From Nonomuraea spiralis (lineage in GTDB: Bacteria > Actinomycetota > Actinomycetes > Streptosporangiales > Streptosporangiaceae): a stretch of 64,000 nucleotides of DNA. Location: positions 124,001 to 188,000 of the forward strand of contig NZ_BMRC01000008.1 of the NCBI RefSeq assembly GCF_014648435.1, written 5' to 3'. Each line of letters starts with the position of its first letter. Position 1 is the first letter of the stretch. A program made the position numbers and the translations under genes. This document shows positions 32,399-41,262 of this stretch, piece by piece. Under the pieces are notes generated by a model. It was not told the origin of the DNA, did not search any database, and was given only the letters and a program-made list of their open reading frames with translations.

Positions 32399-35284
32399 TT
32401 ACTCACTCTGTTCCTCCTGTCCACGTACTTCCTGGCGGCCCCGTCGCACACCCTGCTGGAAGCCGGCCATCCGGCTGCGTATCCGGTCGGCTGAGACCGG
32501 AGGAACCGGCGGCTGCGGCTGCTGCGCCTGCTGCTGAGCGGGCTGGCTCGCCGTGCCCGGAACCAGGTTGGCCTTGGGGGTGCGCTTGGGGAGCCCCGCG
32601 GCGGTCACGCCGCCGAGGCTGGGCTCGCTGGCTTTGGCCGCCGCACGCCAACCGGCGTCCGCGGCTGTCTGCCACGCTTCCTCCCCAGAGGGTACGGCTT
32701 GCACGGGCCCGGCCTCACCGCCGGGCTTCCCGGAGGAGGGCGCCTCGGGCGCGGACTCCCCCGGCGGCCTGCGGAACCACGCGGACTCCACCGACGCGAA
32801 GATCGGCAGAAACTCTTCCTGCTCCGGCTCCATCGGCGAGACATCCACCGACGGCGTAGGATCCGGCCGGCGCACCTCGTTCGTCCCGTACGGCGGCGGC
32901 GTCGGGAACGCGCTCCCGCCGTTCGCCGGGTACGGGGGGAACGAGCCGGTGCCCGACGACAACGACGGGTAGGCCCCGGAGTCGAACGAGGACGGCTGCC
33001 GCCGGTAGGAACCACCGTCGGTGTCGGCGGTGAACCCGTTGACCGGCCGGCCCGGATCGGAGTTGAACGCCCCGAGCCCCTGCCTGGGCTGCGGCGGCGG
33101 GCTGTCGAAGGAGGACGGCCCGGAGGGGGCGCCGCCGAAGGGACTCGCGGGCCCGGTGCCGAACCTGGCAGAGTCGCCGGAGCCCGGCCGCGTCCCGTTG
33201 GCCTCGATGGAGTCGAAGCTGCCGAACGACCGGAACGAGCCGTTCTGCGGGGGCGGGGTCACGGTCCCGCCGCCGAACGCCGGGCGCTGCGGCAGCGGCT
33301 GCTGCATGCCGTCGGCGATCAGCGTGGGCGGCAGCAGCACCATGGCGATCAGGCCGGCGCCCTCGCCCTTCCTGAGCTGGACGCGGATGCCGTGGCGCAG
33401 TGCCAGGCGGCCGACCACGAACAGGCCCATGCGCCGGGAGACCGACACGTCCACGACGGGCGGCTCGGCCAGGCGGCGGTTGGCCTCGGCCAGCTCCTCC
33501 TCGGTCATGCTGATGCCGGAGTCGCTCACCGACAGCAGCGCGCCGCCGCCCTCGATGAGGCTGCTGGAGACCAGGACCTGGGAGTTGCTCGGGGAGAACT
33601 GGATGGCGTTCTCGACCAGCTCGGCCACCAGGTGGACGAGGTCGTTGGCGGCGCTGCCCTGGACGGACGTGGCTCGGTGGACCTTGACCTGGACGCGTTC
33701 GTAGCCCTCGACCTCCGACAGCGCGGCACGGACGACGTCCACCAGCTTGGCGGGCTGGCTGCGGCGGCGGGTGGCCTCGTGGCCGGCGAGGACCAGGAGG
33801 TTCTCGGAGTTGCGGCGCATGCGGGTGGCCAGGTGGTCGAGCTTGAACAGGTCGGCCAGGCGGCCGCCGTCCTGCTCGCCCTTCTCCAGGCCGTCGATCA
33901 GCGAGATCTGCCGCTCGACCAGCGTCTGGGTGCGGCGCGAGAGGTTGACGAACATCGAGCTGATGTTGCTGCGCAGGTCGGCTTCCTCGCCCGCCAGGCG
34001 TACGGCCTGGCGGTGGACCTGGTCGAAGGCCCGCGCGACCTCACCGATCTCGTCCTGGCCCTCGACCTCGATCGGGCGCACCTCGGTGCTGGTCTCGCCC
34101 GAGACGCGGAGCTGGCGCACCACGTCGGGCAGCCGGAAGCCGGCGATCTCCAGAGCCTCGGTGCGCAGCCGGCGCAGCGGGCCGACCATCGAACGGGCGA
34201 TCGCCACGGTGAGCAGCAGGACGATCAGCAGCAGCGCCAGGATCAGGGCGCCGGCGATGATGGCGTTGCGGATCTCGGACTCGCGCAGCTCCTGGCTGCG
34301 CAGGTTCACCTTGTCGGCGAGGTCCTTCTCGATCTCGTGCAGGACGCCGACCGCGACCTTGTTGTCGTTGAACCACTGCTCGCGGGCGTTGGACCGGGAG
34401 GAGATCAGGTTGTCGGCGATCCGTACGCCCGGGGCCCGGCCGCTGGCCAGCGTGACCGCGCGGGCCTTGGTGAGCTGGACGTTGACGTACTCGTTCTTGC
34501 CGGTCAGCAGCTTGGACAGCTGCAGGCCGATCTCGGCTCCGGCCTCGGCGCCCACAGTGGCGATGTCGCTCTGCTCGCGGGCGTTGGAGGCGATGAACCG
34601 CTCGACCTCCTTGGCGTCGACGCGGTCGACGTTGTAGGAGTTCTTCAGCAGTTGCACGCGCTGGCGGGAGATCTCCTCCTTGGCCTGCGCGAGCGCGCTC
34701 AGGGCGCGGAAGTGGCCGATGATCTGGGAGTCGTCCGACAGCAGGGCCAGCTCGTCGTGCAGCTTGAGCAGGGTGTCGGTCAGGAAGTCGTAGCGGATGG
34801 TGTCGGCCTGGCCCTCGACCCGGATCTTCGCCAGCCGGTTGAGGTCGTACTTGGCCTGGCCGGCGGCCTTGACGACGCGTTCGCCGTAGGACTCGTCCAT
34901 CGTGTCGAGGTCCTCGCGGACGCCCTTGACCAGCTTGTCGACGGCGGTCTTGTACTCGTTGAGTTCGGCGGCCTTCGATTTGCGCAGCTTGGGATAGGCG
35001 CCGATCCAGCCCCCCGTGTCACGCTCCAGGCCGAGTGCCTGCACCAGGTCGCGGATCCGGCCCGCCTGCTCGGCCGCGGTGGCCGTGCGGTCGTAGTCGC
35101 CGATGCTCTGGACCGAACCGACGACACGCGCTCCCCCGAGCACGACGCCGGCGATGGTGGGCACGAGGATGAGCGCCGTCAGACGCCATCTCACGCGCCA
35201 GTTGCGTAGGCCTAGACGAGGCAGCGACCGCTTCCCGCGGTCCCGCCTCGCGGCATGGCCGCTGTCGGAATTCCCCGTTGTCAC
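32399..35284 (-). CDS. cvnA: Conservon 3 sensor histidine kinase (CvnA)
   Basis: 961 residues. Basic N-terminus, transmembrane helices at about 29-50 and 340-365 around a NIT-like helical sensor domain, HAMP, LFKLDHLATRMRRNSENLL (about 476), N-box ELVENAIQFS and G-box SDSGISM, in which the second glycine of the usual GIGM is serine. The tail (about 658-961) is rich in G, P, S and F and carries the shared motifs EEFLPIFASVES (about 823), GLPKRTPKANLVPG (about 895) and RMAGFQQGVRRGR close to the end. The 16-nt element of conservons 1 and 2 is not present upstream. Confidence 0.92.
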   Translation of the reverse strand: MTTGNSDSGHAARRDRGKRSLPRLGLRNWRVRWRLTALILVPTIAGVVLGGARVVGSVQSIGDYDRTATAAEQAGRIRDLVQALGLERDTGGWIGAYPKLRKSKAAELNEYKTAVDKLVKGVREDLDTMDESYGERVVKAAGQAKYDLNRLAKIRVEGQADTIRYDFLTDTLLKLHDELALLSDDSQIIGHFRALSALAQAKEEISRQRVQLLKNSYNVDRVDAKEVERFIASNAREQSDIATVGAEAGAEIGLQLSKLLTGKNEYVNVQLTKARAVTLASGRAPGVRIADNLISSRSNAREQWFNDNKVAVGVLHEIEKDLADKVNLRSQELRESEIRNAIIAGALILALLLIVLLLTVAIARSMVGPLRRLRTEALEIAGFRLPDVVRQLRVSGETSTEVRPIEVEGQDEIGEVARAFDQVHRQAVRLAGEEADLRSNISSMFVNLSRRTQTLVERQISLIDGLEKGEQDGGRLADLFKLDHLATRMRRNSENLLVLAGHEATRRRSQPAKLVDVVRAALSEVEGYERVQVKVHRATSVQGSAANDLVHLVAELVENAIQFSPSNSQVLVSSSLIEGGGALLSVSDSGISMTEEELAEANRRLAEPPVVDVSVSRRMGLFVVGRLALRHGIRVQLRKGEGAGLIAMVLLPPTLIADGMQQPLPQRPAFGGGTVTPPPQNGSFRSFGSFDSIEANGTRPGSGDSARFGTGPASPFGGAPSGPSSFDSPPPQPRQGLGAFNSDPGRPVNGFTADTDGGSYRRQPSSFDSGAYPSLSSGTGSFPPYPANGGSAFPTPPPYGTNEVRRPDPTPSVDVSPMEPEQEEFLPIFASVESAWFRRPPGESAPEAPSSGKPGGEAGPVQAVPSGEEAWQTAADAGWRAAAKASEPSLGGVTAAGLPKRTPKANLVPGTASQPAQQQAQQPQPPVPPVSADRIRSRMAGFQQGVRRGRQEVRGQEEQSE

Positions 35285-35400
35285 TGCTTTCGCTACCCCT
35301 CAATCGTCCCGTTCAACGACGGGTGTCCAAGCCGTCCACAAGGTATCCGCAGTATCCGACTTAACAGGCATTTCGGACACAATCGTTACATATGTGACCG

Positions 35401-35415
35401 ACAGTTGTTCACTGT
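35401..35415 (-). terminator. Weak hairpin after glnD
   Basis: ACAGT-TGTTC-ACTGT, a 5-bp stem just after the glnD stop on the minus strand. The surrounding 35285-35418 interval is AT-richer than average and should hold the promoter of conservon 3; no clear element was recognised. Confidence 0.3.
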
Positions 35416-35418
35416 TGG

Positions 35419-37644
35419 TTATCGCAGTGCGGCCAGCACCTGATCGCGGACTTGAACTCGCTGCGCGCTGTCGCTGAGGGGGCGACCGGCGCGGTCCACG
35501 ACGTAGAAGACGTCCACCGCCTCCGCGCCGAGAGTCTCCACGCGGGCGGCTCTCACGTCAAGAGCGCACTCACCGAACGCCCGTCCAATGCGCCACAGGA
35601 GCCCCGGCCTGTCATGGGCCCTGACTTCCACCACCGTGGCCGTCGCGGAGGCGTCGTCGACCAGTGTCACCCGAGGTGGAGCCACAGGTACCCGGGACGG
35701 CCGCACGGACCTGCCCCGGCGGGCCAGCCGCTGCTCGATGTCAAGACGGCCGGCAAGGACGAGACGCAGGTCGGCCTCCAGCGTGGCGGGGTCGGGCGGA
35801 GAGCCGTACTCGGGGACGACGGCGAACTCGATCACCGCCGTACCGCCCGCGGAGGCGGCCGACGCCGAGCGCACGACCATCCGGTGGGCGGCCAGCACGC
35901 CGGCGGCGCTCCACAACAACCCGGCCCGGTCCGGCGCGACGACCGTGACCGCTCCCCCGTTGACGCGGACCGCCCCGCCGCCGTGCCGGGCCAGCGCGGC
36001 CTGCTCGGGCGAGATCGAGGGCGCCTTCGGCGGGGGCGAGCCCGACAACACGGACCTCACCCGGCGGACGAGGTCGGCGACCAGCCCGGCCTTCCAGGCG
36101 TTCCAGGCGGCGGGGCCGGTCGCGTTGCCGTCGGCCACGGCCAGCGCGGCCAGCAGGTCGAGCACCTCGCGCGAGCCGACCGTGGCGGCGACCTTCTCGA
36201 TCGTGACCGGGTCGTCCAGGTCCCTGCGGGTGGCGGTCTCGGGCAGCAGCAGGTGGTGGCGTACGACGGTGGCCAGCGTCTCGACGTCACGGGCGGGCAG
36301 CCCGATACGGGTGGCGATGTCGCGGACCACGACCTCCCCGGTCGCCGAATGGTCGCCCGGCCAGCCCTTGCCGATGTCGTGCAGGAGCGCGCCGATCAGC
36401 AGCAGGTCGGGACGGGAGACCTCACGGGTGTGGCCGGCCGCGTTCGCGGCGGCCTCGATCAGGTGCCGGTCGACGGTGAAGCGGTGGATGGGGTTGCGCT
36501 GCGGACGATGCCGTACGCGTTCCCAGTCAGGAAGCAGCTTGACAATGACACCCGCCTGGTCGAGCTCCTCCCACACGGGCACGGCGGCCCGTCCGGCCCC
36601 GAGGATCGACACCAGCGCATCCCGTGCCTTCTCCGGCCACGGCACCGGCATGGAAGGCGTCTGAGCAGCCAGGACGGACACCGTGGCGGGCGCCAGCGGC
36701 AGCCCGGCCTCGGCCGCAGCGGCGGCGGCCCGCAACACCAGGGCGGGGTCCTTGCGCGGGTCGGCGCCCCTGGCCAGCACGACCTCGCCGCCGTGCTCGA
36801 CCACGCCGTCGGCCAGCGGGCGGCGCCCCCTCGGGGCCGGTCCTGACAGGAGTCTGTCAACGGTGCGCCAGGTGGCGTCGAAGGCGTGGGAGACGGTCCG
36901 GCCCGCCTCGGCGAGCCTGCGCATGAGCGCTTCGGCGTCGAGCAGGCCGAGCAGCCCGGCCACCGCGTCCTGCTCCTGGAGCACGAGCCGGTCGGTGCCG
37001 CGCGCGGTGACCACGTGCAGCGCGTGCCGGACGTCGAGGATGAACTCGTACGCCTCGCGCGCCCTCGGTCCCGGCGCCGAGGCGACCCAGGCCGCCGCCA
37101 CGGCCTGCATGGCCTGGACGTCGCGCAGCCCGCCGCGGCCGTCCTTGAGATCGGGTTCGAGGAGGAAGGCCAGCTCGCCACTGACCTGCGCCCGGTGGTC
37201 GGCGGCGGCGCGCAGCTCGCCCAGCCTGCGCCGCGAGTCGGCCCGCCAGTCGGCCAGCACCGCCTCCCTGGTCCTCCTGGTCAGCTCGGGGTCGCCGGCG
37301 ACGTGCCTGGCCTGGATGAGCCCGAGCACGGCCTTGAGGTCCTGCCGGGCCACGGCCACGGCCTCGGCCACCGTGCGCACCGAGTGGTCGAGGCCGACGG
37401 CGGAGTCCCAGATGGGGTACCAGACGCGGTCGGCGATCCGCGCCACGTCGGGCCGGCCGGCGTGCAGCAGGACCAGGTCCAGGTCGCTGCCGGGGGCCGG
37501 CTCGCCGCGGCCGAGGCTCCCGACGGCGACCAGGGAGACCTGGTCGCCGTCGCTCGCCGTCCTGAAGAGGTCCTTGAGCCAGCGGTCGGTGTCCGCGGTC
37601 CGCTCCTTGCGGGCCGCGGCGTACGAACGCGCCTCTCCCCTCAC
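35419..37644 (-). CDS. glnD: [Protein-PII] nucleotidyltransferase GlnD
   Basis: 741 residues from the GTG at 37644, which overlaps the PII stop (GTGA) and has GGAGG 6 nt upstream. Nucleotidyltransferase motif GSLGRGEPAPGSDLDLVLL in two parts (GSLGRGE 42-48, DLD 54-56), a C-terminally placed HD phosphohydrolase domain (LLHDIGKG, about 420) and two ACT domains (VVAPDRAGLLWSAAG and VRAHDRPGLLWRIG) for glutamine sensing. In actinomycetes GlnD adenylylates PII at Tyr51 under nitrogen limitation and reverses it. It is the last gene of amtB-glnK-glnD. Confidence 0.95.
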   Translation of the reverse strand: MRGEARSYAAARKERTADTDRWLKDLFRTASDGDQVSLVAVGSLGRGEPAPGSDLDLVLLHAGRPDVARIADRVWYPIWDSAVGLDHSVRTVAEAVAVARQDLKAVLGLIQARHVAGDPELTRRTREAVLADWRADSRRRLGELRAAADHRAQVSGELAFLLEPDLKDGRGGLRDVQAMQAVAAAWVASAPGPRAREAYEFILDVRHALHVVTARGTDRLVLQEQDAVAGLLGLLDAEALMRRLAEAGRTVSHAFDATWRTVDRLLSGPAPRGRRPLADGVVEHGGEVVLARGADPRKDPALVLRAAAAAAEAGLPLAPATVSVLAAQTPSMPVPWPEKARDALVSILGAGRAAVPVWEELDQAGVIVKLLPDWERVRHRPQRNPIHRFTVDRHLIEAAANAAGHTREVSRPDLLLIGALLHDIGKGWPGDHSATGEVVVRDIATRIGLPARDVETLATVVRHHLLLPETATRRDLDDPVTIEKVAATVGSREVLDLLAALAVADGNATGPAAWNAWKAGLVADLVRRVRSVLSGSPPPKAPSISPEQAALARHGGGAVRVNGGAVTVVAPDRAGLLWSAAGVLAAHRMVVRSASAASAGGTAVIEFAVVPEYGSPPDPATLEADLRLVLAGRLDIEQRLARRGRSVRPSRVPVAPPRVTLVDDASATATVVEVRAHDRPGLLWRIGRAFGECALDVRAARVETLGAEAVDVFYVVDRAGRPLSDSAQRVQVRDQVLAALR

Positions 37645-37979
37645 AGGGCCTCCGGCCCTCGCTCCCCGGTGCGTACGCGCACGACGGTGTCGACCGGGAC
37701 GGACCACACCTTGCCGTCGCCGATCTTGCCGGTGTGGGCCGCCTTGACGATGACCTCGACGACGTCGTCGGCGTCGTCCTCCTCGGCCAGCACCTCAAGA
37801 CGTACCTTCGGCACCAGGTCCACCTGGTACTCGGCGCCGCGGTACACCTCGGTGTGGCCGCGCTGGCGACCGTAGCCGCTGGCCTCGCTGACCGTCATGC
37901 CCTTGATGCCGAACTGCTCCAGCGCGGCCTTGACGTCGTCGAGCTTGAACGGCTTGATGATCGCGGTGATGAGCCTCAT
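37641..37979 (-). CDS. glnK: Nitrogen regulatory protein PII (GlnK)
   Basis: 112 residues. MRLITAIIKPFKLDDVK at the start, T-loop with GHTEVYRGAEY placing the modifiable tyrosine at residue 51, and the B/C-loop segments GKIGDGKVW and RVRTGERG. PII trimers bind ATP/ADP and 2-oxoglutarate and block AmtB when nitrogen is plentiful. ATG overlaps the amtB stop. Confidence 0.97.
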   Translation of the reverse strand: MRLITAIIKPFKLDDVKAALEQFGIKGMTVSEASGYGRQRGHTEVYRGAEYQVDLVPKVRLEVLAEEDDADDVVEVIVKAAHTGKIGDGKVWSVPVDTVVRVRTGERGPEAL

Positions 37980-39298
37980 GCCTCCACCTTCTTGGGAGCC
38001 GGGGCCGGAGCCGGGGTGAGGGGACCGTTCGGGGTGGTCATGCCGGAGGCGTAGACCGTGCCGAGGTCGTACCCGGTCTCGGCGTGCGTGGTGACGTCGA
38101 TGCCGGTGATCTCGTTCTCGGTGGAGACGCGGAAGCCCATCGTCCTGTCGATGATCTTCCCGATGATCCAGGTGGCGATGAACGAGTAGCCGCCGACCGC
38201 GACCGGGCCGAGCACCTGAAGGCCGAGCTGGCCGATGCCGCCGCCGTAGAACAGGCCCTTGCTCTGCTGTTCGAGGAAGGGGTAGGCGGCCAGGAAGCCG
38301 AGCGAGACGGCGCCGATGACGCCGCCGACCAGGTGCACGCCGACCACGTCGAGCGAGTCGTCGAAGCCCAGCCGGTACTTCAGGCCCACGGCGTAGGCGC
38401 AGACGGCGCCCGCGACCAGGCCGATGAGCATCGCGGCCCACGGGTCGACGAACCCGCAGGCCGGCGTGATGGCGACCAGCCCGGCGACCGCCCCGGAGGC
38501 GACGCCGAGGCTGGTGGCGTGGCCGTCGCGCAGCTTCTCCACGACGAGCCAGGCGCCGGCGGCGACCGCGGTGGCGATCTGGGTGTTCATGAACGCCAGC
38601 CCGGCGGTGCCGTCCACGGCCAGCTCCGAGCCCGCGTTGAAGCCGAACCAGCCGAACCACAGCAGGCCCGCCCCGAGCAGGACCAGGGTGAGGTTGTGCG
38701 GCCTCATCGGCTCCTTGCGCCAGCCGTGGCGCTTGCCGATCACGAGGGCCAGGGCCAGCGCCGCGGCGCCGGCGTTGATGTGGACGACGGTTCCGCCCGC
38801 GAAGTCCTCGATGCCCATGGTGTTCAGCCAGCCGGTGCCCCACACCCAGTGGGCGACCGGGAAGTAGACGACGGTCGCCCAGATGACGGTGAACAGGATC
38901 CAGGCCCCGAACTTCGCCCGGTCCGCGATCGCGCCGCTGATCAGGGCCACGGTGATGATGGCGAACGTCAGCTGGAAGGCCGAGAAGACCAGGCTCGGCA
39001 TGCCGGTGCCGTCGTCCTTGGTGGCCGTGTCCACCAGGCTCTGCAGGCCGAGGGCGTCGAAGCCGCCGACGATGTTGTTGAGCACCGAGCTGCCGTTGTC
39101 GGTGAAGGCGATCGAGTGGCCGAACAGCACCCAGGCCACGGTGACCGTGATGATGGCGCCGAACGACATCATCATCATGTTCAGGACGCTCTTGGCCCTG
39201 GTCATGCCTCCGTAGAAGAACGCGAGCCCCGGAGTCATCAGCAACACCAGCGCGGTGGCCGCGAGCATCCAGGCTGTGGTGCCGCTATCGATCTTCAC
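37976..39298 (-). CDS. amtB: Ammonium transporter AmtB
   Basis: 440 residues from a GTG, about 11 transmembrane helices. Family signature segments FYGGMTRAKSVLN, GGTVVHINAGAAALALAL and GVHLVGGVIGAVSLG contain the twin histidines lining the pore. The C-terminal cytoplasmic tail ends in a proline/alanine-rich stretch. First gene of the operon with glnK and glnD. GlnR-like boxes lie 70-140 nt upstream. Confidence 0.97.
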   Translation of the reverse strand: MKIDSGTTAWMLAATALVLLMTPGLAFFYGGMTRAKSVLNMMMMSFGAIITVTVAWVLFGHSIAFTDNGSSVLNNIVGGFDALGLQSLVDTATKDDGTGMPSLVFSAFQLTFAIITVALISGAIADRAKFGAWILFTVIWATVVYFPVAHWVWGTGWLNTMGIEDFAGGTVVHINAGAAALALALVIGKRHGWRKEPMRPHNLTLVLLGAGLLWFGWFGFNAGSELAVDGTAGLAFMNTQIATAVAAGAWLVVEKLRDGHATSLGVASGAVAGLVAITPACGFVDPWAAMLIGLVAGAVCAYAVGLKYRLGFDDSLDVVGVHLVGGVIGAVSLGFLAAYPFLEQQSKGLFYGGGIGQLGLQVLGPVAVGGYSFIATWIIGKIIDRTMGFRVSTENEITGIDVTTHAETGYDLGTVYASGMTTPNGPLTPAPAPAPKKVEA

Positions 39299-39370
39299 GA
39301 CGCGACCCTCCTTACATGTGACGTGTCGCCACAGCGTCTTCGGCCGGGGTTTCGTGGCTCGACCAGGGGT

Positions 39371-39435
39371 GTTTCGCGTTCGTGAATCTCGCTGGCGCGG
39401 TGTTTCGGGTACGTTTCGGGCCCTTCACACGTTTC
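39371..39435 (-). promoter_or_regulatory. GlnR-like boxes upstream of amtB
   Basis: On the plus strand: GTTTC-N6-GTGAA at 39371-39386 and GTTTC-N6-GTTTC-N6-TTCAC at 39402-39428, with another GTTTC at 39431-39435. Read on the minus strand these are TTCAC-N6-GAAAC and GTGAA-N6-GAAAC-N6-GAAAC, close to the GlnR pattern (gTnAC-n6-GAAAC, 11-bp period). GlnR control of amtB-glnK-glnD is established in Streptomyces. Confidence 0.6.
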
Positions 39436-39458
39436 GTTCCGGCCATGACATGCCATAC

Positions 39459-39477
39459 TTAGGGTTGCCTTACCTAA
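39459..39477 (+). promoter_or_regulatory. Iron box (DmdR/IdeR type)
   Basis: TTAGGGTTGCCTTACCTAA matches the 19-bp consensus TTAGGTTAGGCTAACCTAA at 15 positions. It ends 18 nt before the start of the siderophore-binding protein gene, where a bound iron repressor would block transcription. Confidence 0.8.
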
Positions 39478-39495
39478 TAGATCAAGGATTCCCTC

Positions 39496-40416
39496 ATGCG
39501 TCTCCGGCTTTTGGCCCTGCTTCCCGTCCTCGCCCTCGCCGCCTGCGGCACCTCGACCGGCACGGAGGACGCCGGCCCCACCCGGACCGTCAAGCACGCC
39601 ATGGGTGAGACCAAGGTGCCGATGACCCCCAAGCGGGTCGTCGTACTCGACACCGACAAGCTGGACACGATGATCTCCCTCGGACTGGCCCCCGTGGGCG
39701 CCGCCCAGGCGGGCGAGAACCAGACCTGGCCCGAGTACCTGGGCTCGGCGCTGTCGGCCACCAAGCCGGTCGGCACGCTCCAGCAGCCCAACATCGAGGC
39801 GATCATGGCGCTCAAGCCCGACCTCATCCTCGGCTCGAAGTTCCGCCAGGCCGCCTTCTACGACAAGCTCAGCAAGATCGCCCCGACCGTCTTCACCGAG
39901 AAGGTGGGTGTCACCTGGAAGGAGAACTTCCTGCTGGACGCCGAGGCCCTGGGCAAGAAGGAGCAGGCGTCCGGGCTGCTGTCGGGCTACGAGAAGCGGG
40001 CCAAGGAGGTCGGCGGCCGGTTCTCCAAGCTGTCGGTCAGCATCGTGCGCTTCATGCCCACCGAGATCCGCATGTACGGCCCCGAGTCGTTCAGCGGCAT
40101 CGTCGTCGGCGACGCCGGCATCCAGCGGCCCGAGGCGCAGCGGCTGGCCGACCAGCAGGACAAGCGCTTCGGCAAGCTGAGCCAGGAGAACATCGCCAAG
40201 GCCGACGGCGACGCGATCTTCTACAGCGCGTACGGCGACGCCGCCGCCAAGTCGCAGGCCACGGTGACCGGCGGCCCGCTGTGGAAGAACCTCGCCGCGG
40301 TCAAGGCCGAGCACGCGCACAACGTGGACGACGAGGTCTGGATGACCGGCATCGGCGTCACCGCCGCCGGCAAGATCCTCGACGACCTGGAGAAGTACCT
40401 CACCCCGCTGGCCTGA
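39496..40416 (+). CDS. Iron-siderophore ABC transporter substrate-binding lipoprotein
   Basis: 306 residues. Lipobox LALAAC with Cys17, then a class III (FecB/FhuD-like) binding fold: RVVVLDTDKLDTMISLGLAPVGA, NIEAIMALKPDLILGS and KLSKIAPTVF are the family landmarks. It captures a ferric siderophore outside the cell. The iron box upstream supports iron-repressed expression. No permease or ATPase gene is adjacent, so it must use a transporter encoded elsewhere. Confidence 0.9.
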   Translation: MRLRLLALLPVLALAACGTSTGTEDAGPTRTVKHAMGETKVPMTPKRVVVLDTDKLDTMISLGLAPVGAAQAGENQTWPEYLGSALSATKPVGTLQQPNIEAIMALKPDLILGSKFRQAAFYDKLSKIAPTVFTEKVGVTWKENFLLDAEALGKKEQASGLLSGYEKRAKEVGGRFSKLSVSIVRFMPTEIRMYGPESFSGIVVGDAGIQRPEAQRLADQQDKRFGKLSQENIAKADGDAIFYSAYGDAAAKSQATVTGGPLWKNLAAVKAEHAHNVDDEVWMTGIGVTAAGKILDDLEKYLTPLA

Positions 40417-40487
40417 CCACCCCGCCCCGCTCAGCGAAGAAGCGCCTCAGCCCACCGCACCGACCCCGGCCGTTCCCCGGAAGCGCC

Positions 40488-41252
40488 TCAACCCGCCACT
40501 TCGACCGGGTCGCCCTGGGCGATCCGGCCGGGGCGCAGGACCCTGGCGTAGACGCCCGCGCACGCCTGGAGCCCCGCGTCCATCACCTGGACGCGGTTGT
40601 GCCGGGCCACCACGCGCAGCGCCTCGGTGTCGCGGCCGAGCGAGCCGTGGGCGAGCGTCGGTATGGCACAACGCGGGCTCGGCACGATGACCTGGAGCAC
40701 GACCTCGTCCCCGACGTGCAGCTCGCGCCCCACCCAGTCGTTGTCGGCGAAGCCCTCCGCGGCCGTCCTGATCACCAGGTTGGGCCGGTAGCGGAGGGCT
40801 TCGACGTGCCCCCGGGGACTGAGCTCGCCGATCCGGTCGAGTGTCGCCGTCGAGATCAGGTGAAGGGGCGCGAAGTCGAAGAACGTGCCCTCGGGTGAGG
40901 CGCCGCCGAGCGTGCCGACCGTGTAGGGCACCTCCGCCTCGATGCCCTCGGCCAGCACCCGTTCGGGCACCGAACGCTCCAGCTGGGCCCCCTCCGGCGG
41001 CACGTCGATCAGCCGCACCTCGCGGCCGAGCAGCTTCGACAGCTCCTCGTCCCCCGGCACGCGGGCGCCCTCGACGGTCAGCAGGTCACGCCAGAGCCTC
41101 GGGTTCTTGGCGCTGGCGATCTTCCCGGTCGCGACGTCGAGCACCGCCCGGACCCGGTCGCCCGCCAGGCCGCGTTCGGTCACCTCGCTCCCGGCGACCT
41201 CCTCGCCCAGCATGGACTTGACCGGGTAGCGGCGCAGCGTCTCGACGTACAT
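40488..41252 (-). CDS. MOSC domain-containing protein
   Basis: 254 residues from the ATG at 41252, which opens the MOSC N-terminal beta-barrel segment (VETLRRYPVKSMLGEEV). The MOSC domain follows, with RYRPNLVIRT, GDEVVLQVIVPSPRCAIPT containing the conserved cysteine, and a C-terminal AGVYARVLRPGRIAQGD. MOSC proteins bind molybdenum cofactor or sulfur-carrier groups (cf. YcbX, MARC); the substrate here is unknown. The short 40417-40487 gap before it holds a direct repeat GAAGCGCCTCA (twice). Confidence 0.88.
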   Translation of the reverse strand: MYVETLRRYPVKSMLGEEVAGSEVTERGLAGDRVRAVLDVATGKIASAKNPRLWRDLLTVEGARVPGDEELSKLLGREVRLIDVPPEGAQLERSVPERVLAEGIEAEVPYTVGTLGGASPEGTFFDFAPLHLISTATLDRIGELSPRGHVEALRYRPNLVIRTAAEGFADNDWVGRELHVGDEVVLQVIVPSPRCAIPTLAHGSLGRDTEALRVVARHNRVQVMDAGLQACAGVYARVLRPGRIAQGDPVEVAG

Positions 41253-41262
41253 GATCGAGAGC

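Noticed and set aside
40447..40671. Small 74-codon frame between the iron-binding protein and MOSC gene
   Set aside because: Mostly overlaps the MOSC gene in another frame and has shadow-like composition.
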